A DNA stretch of 6,029 nucleotides from NCBI GenBank assembly GCA_009704345.1, contig WLEH01000074.1, positions 1 through 6,029 on the forward strand, in the 5' to 3' direction. Below, in pieces: positions 1-5,359 of the stretch. The notes beneath the pieces are model-generated. The model searched no databases. It was given only the letters and a program-made list of their open reading frames with translations, and had not been told where the DNA came from. Made by a program: the position numbers and the translations under genes. Position 1 is the stretch's first letter, and each line of letters opens with the position of its first letter. The DNA is from Actinomycetota bacterium. GTDB lineage: Bacteria > Actinomycetota > Actinomycetes > S36-B12 > UBA5976.

Positions 1-91
1 AACTTTCTTTGTGTGTGGCGATAACTTACGCAAAGGTGCTGCGCTTAACACCGCACAAATTGCAGAGTTAGTAGCAAAAGAATTTAATTAG
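1..91 (+). CDS. asd: Aspartate-semialdehyde dehydrogenase, C-terminal end only (partial)
   Basis: Only the last 29 codons are present, read in the frame starting at base 2 and ending with TAG at 89-91. The peptide contains GDNLRKGAALNTAQIAEL, which I recognise as the conserved C-terminal helix of aspartate-semialdehyde dehydrogenase. That enzyme reduces aspartyl-phosphate to aspartate semialdehyde with NADPH in the cytoplasm, at the branch towards lysine/diaminopimelate, threonine and methionine. The catalytic Cys and His lie outside the window, so activity cannot be judged. Its last 8 bases overlap the end of the convergent membrane-protein gene, leaving no room for a terminator between them. 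The family call rests on one short but very characteristic segment. Confidence 0.85.
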   Translation, partial: TFFVCGDNLRKGAALNTAQIAELVAKEFN

Positions 92-617
92 TCTTTCCAG
101 CTAAAAACTTTTGCGCAGTGGCAACTGCAGTTTCAGCATCCACAACTGTAATCACAAACGACCTACCATTGTTTTTGATGATCCGAATTGCTGGACCACT
201 TTTAATGATGTGACCCCAACCAACTCTTGGGTTATATCTGAATCCATATCCCCAGATCCAACCCTTTACGTTATATAACTGCACGTCTTTAATTTGATGC
301 CAGCGCCATTTCCGCAGCGGTCGACGATGCAGTCGTGGTTGCCAAGCAATGTAATCACCATCAATCACAACTCGATTAGCAGATAACACCACTGTGAATG
401 CCAACAACTGCGAAGCCAGGATTAAGACAATTCCTGCTGCAATAGCTTCTTGGTCAATTGAGTCCGAACCGATTCCAGCAGTCGCAATAAAAAATACACC
501 AGCGACCAATGAGCTAAGGATCAATAAATTACCCAGCACGAATTGCAGATCAGATTGCATGCCACCTTCCCAACGTGAAACAGATGCTGGTCGTCTGACA
601 GTTCCGTGCTGTGCCAT
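84..617 (-). CDS. Two-helix membrane protein with bacterial PH-like domain, function unknown
   Basis: A 177-residue protein. Residues 1-25 are polar and basic (probably cytoplasmic). Two hydrophobic segments follow at about 26-48 and 58-80, then a soluble basic, Trp-rich domain of about 95 residues. The domain has the pattern WGYGFR (122-127), then SGPAIRI, then GRSFVITVVDAETA, which resembles actinobacterial membrane proteins with a PH-like (bPH/YdbT-like) fold; this is recognition of a pattern, not a search result. No catalytic residues are evident and the role is unknown; a membrane-attached ligand- or protein-binding module is the most that can be inferred. The ATG at 617 is chosen because AAGGAG (minus strand, 627-622) lies 4 nt upstream; an internal Met at residue 20 has no better site. 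It sits 15 nt behind tRNA-Pro and overlaps asd convergently. Confidence 0.8.
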   Translation of the reverse strand: MAQHGTVRRPASVSRWEGGMQSDLQFVLGNLLILSSLVAGVFFIATAGIGSDSIDQEAIAAGIVLILASQLLAFTVVLSANRVVIDGDYIAWQPRLHRRPLRKWRWHQIKDVQLYNVKGWIWGYGFRYNPRVGWGHIIKSGPAIRIIKNNGRSFVITVVDAETAVATAQKFLAGKTN

Positions 618-621
618 TTTT

Positions 622-627
622 CTCCTT
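622..627 (-). promoter_or_regulatory. Shine-Dalgarno site of the PH-like membrane protein
   Basis: AAGGAG on the minus strand, followed by four A and the ATG at 617. It falls entirely in the 15-nt gap after the tRNA-Pro 3' end, so a transcript cut at the tRNA end would still keep this site. Confidence 0.8.
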
Positions 628-632
628 AATTC

Positions 633-709
633 TGGTCGGGGTAACAGGAGTTGAACCTGCGACCTCGTCGTCCCGAACGACGCGCGCTACCAAGCTGCGC
701 CACACCCCG
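633..709 (-). tRNA. tRNA-Pro, anticodon CGG, with encoded CCA
   Basis: Folding the minus strand gives a complete 77-nt cloverleaf. The acceptor stem is CGGGGTG paired with TACCCCG (one G-T wobble), followed by discriminator A and genome-encoded CCA at 635-633. The D stem is GCGC/GCGC around AGCTTGGTA. The anticodon stem is CGTCG/CGACG with loop TTCGGGA, so the anticodon is CGG, which reads the proline codon CCG. The T arm is GCAGG-TTCAACT-CCTGT. The G-rich acceptor and the anticodon with G following at position 37 suit tRNA-Pro. No terminator follows it: the downstream membrane-protein gene begins 15 nt later on the same strand. Confidence 0.97.
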
Positions 710-720
710 AGAACTAGAAA

Positions 721-726
721 AGTCTA
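721..726 (-). promoter_or_regulatory. Candidate -10 box of tRNA-Pro
   Basis: The minus strand reads TAGACT, a TANNNT-type actinobacterial -10 element. Counting 7 nt beyond its last base puts the start near 714, only about 4 nt before the tRNA 5' end at 709. No convincing -35 hexamer is seen 16-18 bp upstream, so this is a position-based proposal. The box lies within the ACTAGA/TCTAGT inverted repeat at 713-728. Confidence 0.4.
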
Positions 727-778
727 GTCGGAGGCAATGCACTACTCCCTTAGTAATTACCTAACAAATACTGCAATG

Positions 779-792
779 CGCCTATCTAGGCG
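779..792. repeat. 14-bp dyad upstream of serS (CGCCTATCTAGGCG)
   Basis: Perfect 6-bp arms CGCCTA (779-784) and TAGGCG (787-792) with a 2-nt spacer. The symmetry does not extend beyond the arms. If serS transcription starts at 825, the dyad is centred near -39 and covers the -35 region. That is a position where a dimeric regulator could bind, but no regulator is identified. Confidence 0.5.
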
Positions 793-812
793 GATTTATG
801 GTGCGCACAAAG

Positions 813-818
813 TAGTCT
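813..818 (+). promoter_or_regulatory. Probable -10 box for leaderless serS transcription
   Basis: TAGTCT fits the TANNNT pattern of actinobacterial -10 elements. It is followed by six bases (TGCCCC) and then the GTG start at 825, so the expected +1 coincides with the first base of the start codon. No Shine-Dalgarno sequence precedes the GTG, and an in-frame TAG at 813-815 rules out an upstream start. The -35 position (about 790-795, GCGGAT) does not look like a consensus element. The -10 itself is well placed, but the start site is predicted only. Confidence 0.6.
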
Positions 819-824
819 TGCCCC

Positions 825-2135
825 GTGCTTGATCCCAAATTACTTCGCGATACCCCAGAAGTTGTTATCGCCTCACAGCGCGCTCGCGGTGCTGATGAGT
901 CGCTGATTTCAGCTTGGCAGAGCGCTGATAGCAATTGGCGAAACTTAAATACTAAATACGACTCACTCCGCGCTGAGCAGAAAAACTTAAGCAAATCAAT
1001 TGGGCCACTGCAAGGGAAGTTAAAGAGTGGCGATAACTCAGTTCAGGGTGAACTTGATGCATTGATGCAAAAAGCTAGTGCAATGGCTGATGAACTAAAT
1101 CAGATTGCTGCGGCTCGAGATACCGCTGAAGCGGAAACAGTTCGCATCATGTCTAGTTTTGCCAACATTGTTGATACAGCGGCACCAATTGGTGGTGAAG
1201 AAGATTTCAAAGTGATCGAAACAGTTGGAAAGCCACGTGATTTCAAAGCAGAAGGATTTACGCCAAAAGACCATATTGAGTTAGGTGAAATTCTTGGTGC
1301 TATTGATATTGAGCGCGGTGCCAAAGTTTCTGGTTCTAGGTTTTACTACTTAACTGGTGTTGGCGCGCTGCTTGAGATGGCGCTAGTGCGAATGGCAATG
1401 GAATTTGCAACTAAAGCTGGATTTACTGCAGTTATTCCGCCATCCCTGGTTCGACCACAAGCCATGGAAGGAACTGGCTTTTTAGGTCAAGCCGCTGTTG
1501 ATGTTTATCACTTATCAGCTGATGATTTATATTTAGTTGGTACTAGTGAAGTGCCACTAGCTGCTTATCACATGGATGAAATTTTAGATGGTAGAGATTT
1601 GCCACTTCGCTATGCTGGATTTTCACCTTGCTTTAGACGAGAAGCTGGCTCACACGGTAAAGATACCAAGGGAATTATTCGAGTTCATTGGTTTGATAAA
1701 GTTGAATTGTTTTCATTCTGCGATCCAAAAGATGCTGCTAGTGAGCATGAAAAGTTTTTAGCATTTGAAAAAGAGTTTTTATCAGCGCTGGAACTGCCAT
1801 TTCGGGTGCTAGATATTGCAACTGGTGATTTAGGAATGAGCGCAATTAGGAAATTTGATTGTGAAGCTTGGATTCCAACGCAAGACACCTATCGTGAAGT
1901 TACTTCAACCAGCAATTGCACCACGTTTCAGTCACGAAGATTACGAATCCGATCAAAAGTCTCTGATTCTGCTGAATATGTTGCAACCTTAAATGGCACG
2001 CTGATGGCATCAACTAGAACTATTGTGGCAATTTTGGAAAATCACCAACAAGCAGATGGCTCAGTAAAGATTCCAAAAGCATTAGTCCCTCATTTGGGTA
2101 TGGAAGTGCTAACTCCAGTTGCTAAGCGAATATGA
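825..2135 (+). CDS. serS: Seryl-tRNA synthetase
   Basis: A 436-residue cytoplasmic class II synthetase, of normal length, that joins serine to tRNA-Ser (and tRNA-Sec where present) using ATP. Residues 1-110 form the N-terminal tRNA-binding domain, with a long charged helical hairpin at about 27-105. The catalytic core shows the TSE serine-binding motif (240-242), motif 2 FRREAGSHGKDTKG (270-283), FDCEAWIPTQ (344-353), SNCTTFQSRR, and motif 3 TLNGT with Arg398. All core residues I can check are present. One oddity is HWF (288-290) just after motif 2, where HQF is usual. The start is GTG at 825: the N-terminus MLDPKLLRDTPEVV is typical, an in-frame stop lies at 813, and no ribosome binding site is present, suggesting a leaderless mRNA. 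It is first in a four-gene run and overlaps the next gene by 4 bp. Confidence 0.97.
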   Translation: MLDPKLLRDTPEVVIASQRARGADESLISAWQSADSNWRNLNTKYDSLRAEQKNLSKSIGPLQGKLKSGDNSVQGELDALMQKASAMADELNQIAAARDTAEAETVRIMSSFANIVDTAAPIGGEEDFKVIETVGKPRDFKAEGFTPKDHIELGEILGAIDIERGAKVSGSRFYYLTGVGALLEMALVRMAMEFATKAGFTAVIPPSLVRPQAMEGTGFLGQAAVDVYHLSADDLYLVGTSEVPLAAYHMDEILDGRDLPLRYAGFSPCFRREAGSHGKDTKGIIRVHWFDKVELFSFCDPKDAASEHEKFLAFEKEFLSALELPFRVLDIATGDLGMSAIRKFDCEAWIPTQDTYREVTSTSNCTTFQSRRLRIRSKVSDSAEYVATLNGTLMASTRTIVAILENHQQADGSVKIPKALVPHLGMEVLTPVAKRI

Positions 2136-2977
2136 CAATTAAACTATTTGCTACTGATTTAGATGGCACACTGCTACGCCCAGATCACACCGTTAGTGAT
2201 TTCACCAGAGACACAATTCGCCGAGCAGTTGATGCTGGCATCAAAGTCGTGTTTGCAACTGGTCGACCAACTAGATGGTTGCCACCAGTTGTTGAAGAAA
2301 CTATGCATTCGGATTTAATCATTGCTGCCAATGGCAGTTTAATCATTGATGCGGTTAGTCGAGATGTAGTTGATATTTGGGAAATTGAAAAGGATATCGC
2401 CAAAGAGACCACTGAATTACTAAGAGCGCTAGTGCCAGGTGCGCTTTTTGCATTCGAAGTATTACTTAATGGTGAGGATAAATGGTCTCATTTGGAAGGA
2501 TATCGGCGCGAAGTAGGTTTTGAAGAGCGACTGCGTGATCCAAAATCTTCAGTCTATAAACCAATTGAAGAATGGTTAACGCATCCAGAGCCAATCGTAA
2601 AAATTCTATTACGGGTAAGAAATCCAAAATTACATGTCGATGAGCAAATTTCATTGATTGAAGATGAGCTAAGCGATTTAGTTGAAGTAACCACAACTGG
2701 CAGTCACGATTTTTTAATTGAGATGTCACCGCGTGGCATAAATAAGGGATCCACCTTGGCCAAACTGGCAGTATCAATGGGATTAGCTGCCAACGAAGTT
2801 GCCGCTGTCGGCGATATGCCAAACGATATATCCATGTTGGAGTGGGTTGGATTATCAGCAACTATTTCAGGTGGACATCCAGCTGCCGCTGCCATCGCCG
2901 ATCGCGTCATTCCCCCACCGAGCGAAGATGGTGTCGCCTACTGGCTCAGCGAGATTTTGGCAGCTCAGGCAGAATAA
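2132..2977 (+). CDS. Cof-type HAD-superfamily (IIB) phosphatase
   Basis: A 281-residue soluble hydrolase of the Cof/YidA group. The HAD motifs are complete: motif I DLDGT with nucleophile Asp9 and acid/base Asp11; motif II in FATGRP (Thr43); AANGS (65-69), usual in the Cof group; Lys205 in INKGS as the motif III lysine; and motif IV GDMPND (227-232) for Mg binding. A cap domain of the C2 type lies between about 80 and 195. Family members remove phosphate from sugar phosphates, flavin or cofactor precursors; the substrate here cannot be read from sequence. The ATG overlaps the serS stop as ATGA and has only a weak ribosome binding site, so translation is probably coupled to serS. From memory, a HAD phosphatase next to serS recurs in actinobacteria, but a metabolic link to charging is not established. 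Confidence 0.92.
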   Translation: MTIKLFATDLDGTLLRPDHTVSDFTRDTIRRAVDAGIKVVFATGRPTRWLPPVVEETMHSDLIIAANGSLIIDAVSRDVVDIWEIEKDIAKETTELLRALVPGALFAFEVLLNGEDKWSHLEGYRREVGFEERLRDPKSSVYKPIEEWLTHPEPIVKILLRVRNPKLHVDEQISLIEDELSDLVEVTTTGSHDFLIEMSPRGINKGSTLAKLAVSMGLAANEVAAVGDMPNDISMLEWVGLSATISGGHPAAAAIADRVIPPPSEDGVAYWLSEILAAQAE

Positions 2978-2986
2978 GACTCTATT

Positions 2987-2992
2987 AAGGAG
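2987..2992 (+). promoter_or_regulatory. Strong Shine-Dalgarno site before copZ
   Basis: AAGGAG sits 5 nt upstream of the ATG at 2998, in the 20-bp gap after the HAD gene. It is the only strong ribosome binding site in the serS-copA run, which suggests independent and efficient initiation of the small copper chaperone. No -10/-35 promoter fits within the gap itself. Confidence 0.8.
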
Positions 2993-2997
2993 TTCAA

Positions 2998-3207
2998 ATG
3001 GGCCAAAAAGTAGCAATTATTGAAGGTATGACCTGTGGTCATTGTGAAAGTGCCGTAACTAAAAGTTTAACTGGGCTCAATCTGACAAATATTTCAGTTA
3101 GTTCAGCTGAGGGCAAAGCAGTTTTTGCAGGCGATGTGACTGAAGCTGCGTTAGCAGCGGCAATAAATGATGCTGGTTATAAATTAGTTTCACTCTCAAA
3201 TGAGTAA
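2998..3207 (+). CDS. copZ: CopZ-like copper chaperone (single HMA domain)
   Basis: A 69-residue protein made of a single heavy-metal-associated (HMA) domain. GMTCGHC (10-16) supplies the two metal-binding cysteines, Cys13 and Cys16, in the loop before helix 1. The rest follows the beta-alpha-beta-beta-alpha-beta pattern and ends with AINDAGYKLVS, typical of this fold. No signal peptide is seen, so it should act in the cytoplasm. Known CopZ proteins hold Cu(I) and deliver it to the partner ATPase and, in some organisms, to a regulator. Its place directly upstream of copA, overlapping it by 8 bp, supports Cu(I) over Hg or Zn, since MerP-like and Zn-type proteins occur in other contexts. Metal identity is inferred from the neighbour rather than from the motif alone. 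Confidence 0.88.
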   Translation: MGQKVAIIEGMTCGHCESAVTKSLTGLNLTNISVSSAEGKAVFAGDVTEAALAAAINDAGYKLVSLSNE

Positions 3208-5359
3208 GACTTTTGAAGTAGAGGTTGCCGTTGGCGGGATGACCTGTACCGCCTGTGCTAACCGAGTTGAAAAGCAATTAAACAAAATTCCTGGTGTCAA
3301 AGCGTATGTAGATTTTGCAACTGAAACTGCTCATGTGAATTCAGAGCAGCAAATTGATCTGGCAACTATTGCTGAAGTAATTAACACAACTGGGTATGAG
3401 GCGTTGATAAATACTGAGGCTCAGACGGAAACTGCAAAACTAAAGAATCGCGTAGTTGTTTCAGCAGTTTTGAGCGCAGTCATTGCAGTGCTTTCTATGA
3501 TGCCTAGTACTCAGTTTAACTATTGGCAATGGTTAGTTTTTGTAATGGCTACCCCAGTAGTTTTTTGGGGTGCGCTACCACTTCATAAAGCTGCTTATGC
3601 CAATCTAAAGCACCGAACTGCAACCATGGACACTTTAGTATCACTTGGTGTTCTTGTCTCATATTTTTGGAGTGCTTGGCAAGTAGTTATCGGCGGCGCA
3701 GGTGATGCTAGTTACCGCATGATGTTTGAGTTGTTTAGCTCTGGCCATAAGATGCCAGAGATATATTTTGAAGTTGCAGCTGTAGTGCCAACAGTAGTTT
3801 TGTTTGGTCGCTGGCTTGAAGTGAAAGCACGTCGAAGTGCTACCGATGCTGTTAAAGCATTGTTGGCAACTGTCCCGGAAAAGACTTTAGTTAGAAGAGA
3901 TGGTACTGAATTAGAAATAAAGACCAGTGAAGTCAAAGTTAACGACTTAGTTGTAGTCCGATCTGGTGAAAGATTTCCGGTTGATGGTGTGGTTGTTGAA
4001 GGTATTGGATCTATTGATGCGGCGGCAATTACTGGCGAATCATTGCCAATAGAGGTAGCTATTGGCGATCAGATTGCTGCCGGATGTGTAAATTTGGCTT
4101 CAGTAATTGTGATTGAGGCAAACTCAACTGGAGATTCCAGTCGTATTGCATTGATGGCGAAATTGGTAAAAGAAGCAACTAGTCAGAAAACTAAAATTGC
4201 TCAATTGACTGATCGGATTTCTTCCGTTTTTGTGCCAAGCATTATTTTGCTTGCAATTGGAACATTCTTGGCTTGGTATTTCACCACTGGCAATACTCAA
4301 GCTGCCATCACCGCCGCAGTCGCAGTTCTAGTAATCGCATGTCCTTGTGCGCTGGGTATTGCGGTGCCAATTAGTTTGGTGGTTGCCGCATCGGTTGGTG
4401 CTAAAGCCGGTGCCATTATTCGCAATCCAGACTCGCTAAATCAATTAGCAGATCTATCTGCAGTAGTTCTTGATAAAACTGGCACTTTAACCAGTAATCA
4501 AATGGTGGTAACTGATGTAGTTGCGATTGGCATGAATAGTCCGCAGGAAGTTTTAGCGGTGGCCGCTGCGGTTGAGCGCGGTAGTACCCATCCAATTGCG
4601 AGGGCAATTGCAGGGAGTGACACTTCAATGTCAGCTAGCAATATCAATGAAACTCCAGGTATTGGTATTCGCGGTATTGTCAAAGAAACTGAAGTATTTG
4701 TGGGAAATCCTATTAAAGCTGAACTTGCCATGAGTGAAGATTTAATTGCTGGGTATGAAAAACTAAAGGCGCAAGGAGTCGTTGTTGCAGTTAGTTGGGG
4801 TGGCTATCTGAACGGTTTTATTGTGATAGCTGATTCACTAAGACCAACTTCAGCTGCCGCAGTTGCTGAACTCAAGGATTTGAATCTAAAAACTATTCTG
4901 CTTTCTGGCGATAGTGAGACTGCGGTAACAGCGATTGCTAACTCACTAAATTTAGATGAAGCTCGCTGGGGGGTAAGTCCAGAACAGAAATTTGATGCCA
5001 TTACTGAATTGCGCAAAAGTGAAGTTGTTGCAATGGTTGGCGATGGCATTAATGACACGGCCGCAATTGCTAATGCCGATATTGGTATCGCAATGGGAAC
5101 TGGCACTCATGCTGCCCAATCTGCATCCGATTTAACCATTATTGGGGATGATCCCAAACTAATTCCATTTGCCATTCGATTAGCGCATCGAACTCGAAGA
5201 ACAATTCGACAGAACCTATTTTGGGCGTTTATCTATAACTTGATATTGATTCCAGTTGCTGCCGCGGGATATTTAAATCCAGTTCTAGCAGGCTCAGCAA
5301 TGGCATTTTCTAGCATCACCGTAGTGATTAATTCACTGCGAATGCGCAAATTCGCTTAG
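3200..5359 (+). CDS. copA: Copper-exporting P1B-type ATPase (CopA-like)
   Basis: A 719-residue inner-membrane pump that couples ATP hydrolysis to Cu(I) export from the cytoplasm. It has one N-terminal HMA domain (GMTCTAC, 13-19), then eight predicted membrane helices at about 85-101, 110-127, 142-166, 188-205, 342-362, 368-390, 672-691 and 694-711. The actuator motif TGES is at 278-281, the transport motif CPC at 381-383 and the phosphorylation motif DKTGT at 425-429 (Asp425). The nucleotide-domain HP is at 464-465 with GIGI at 488-491, and GDGIND is at 614-619. Tyr679-Asn680 in helix 7 and MAFSS (701-705) in helix 8 match the Cu(I) (P1B-1) subgroup. The sequence after CPC is ALGIAVP instead of the usual ALGLATP. 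The start at 3200 lacks a clear ribosome binding site and overlaps copZ by 8 bp, implying coupled translation. Confidence 0.95.
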   Translation: MSKTFEVEVAVGGMTCTACANRVEKQLNKIPGVKAYVDFATETAHVNSEQQIDLATIAEVINTTGYEALINTEAQTETAKLKNRVVVSAVLSAVIAVLSMMPSTQFNYWQWLVFVMATPVVFWGALPLHKAAYANLKHRTATMDTLVSLGVLVSYFWSAWQVVIGGAGDASYRMMFELFSSGHKMPEIYFEVAAVVPTVVLFGRWLEVKARRSATDAVKALLATVPEKTLVRRDGTELEIKTSEVKVNDLVVVRSGERFPVDGVVVEGIGSIDAAAITGESLPIEVAIGDQIAAGCVNLASVIVIEANSTGDSSRIALMAKLVKEATSQKTKIAQLTDRISSVFVPSIILLAIGTFLAWYFTTGNTQAAITAAVAVLVIACPCALGIAVPISLVVAASVGAKAGAIIRNPDSLNQLADLSAVVLDKTGTLTSNQMVVTDVVAIGMNSPQEVLAVAAAVERGSTHPIARAIAGSDTSMSASNINETPGIGIRGIVKETEVFVGNPIKAELAMSEDLIAGYEKLKAQGVVVAVSWGGYLNGFIVIADSLRPTSAAAVAELKDLNLKTILLSGDSETAVTAIANSLNLDEARWGVSPEQKFDAITELRKSEVVAMVGDGINDTAAIANADIGIAMGTGTHAAQSASDLTIIGDDPKLIPFAIRLAHRTRRTIRQNLFWAFIYNLILIPVAAAGYLNPVLAGSAMAFSSITVVINSLRMRKFA

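Larger units (their letters stand above)
710..824. promoter_or_regulatory. Divergent intergenic region between tRNA-Pro and serS
   Basis: This 115-bp gap is the only sizeable non-coding stretch in the window. It must carry start signals for tRNA-Pro (minus) and serS (plus), which diverge here. Short dyads are visible: an ACTAGA/TCTAGT repeat with a 4-nt loop at 713-728, GTAATTAC at 753-760, CGCCTA-TC-TAGGCG at 779-792, and GTGCGCAC at 801-808. There is no T-box-like or riboswitch-like leader, and none would fit if serS is leaderless. Confidence 0.8.

Noticed and set aside
394..654. 86-codon plus-strand open frame
   Set aside because: It lies antisense to the well-supported PH-like protein gene and runs into the tRNA; the peptide is low in recognisable structure and has no ribosome binding site.
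710..824. T-box or riboswitch leader controlling serS
   Set aside because: No T-box sequence, specifier loop or terminator hairpin is visible, and the promoter geometry leaves no leader RNA.
2466..2861. 131-codon minus-strand open frame inside the HAD gene
   Set aside because: It is the complement of a strongly conserved HAD reading frame; its composition (many Leu, Gln, His, Arg) is what an antisense frame gives.
2978..2997. Dedicated copper-responsive promoter or operator before copZ
   Set aside because: The 20-bp gap holds only the ribosome binding site; no dyad of CsoR or CueR type is seen in it or just upstream.
3200..3420. Frameshift-generated chaperone from copA, as described in Escherichia coli
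   Set aside because: A separate copZ gene is present immediately upstream, and I see no obvious slippery heptamer with a downstream stem-loop after the HMA domain.
4804..5106. 100-codon minus-strand open frame inside copA
   Set aside because: It is opposite the P-domain of CopA, where codon bias keeps the antisense frame open; no family resemblance.
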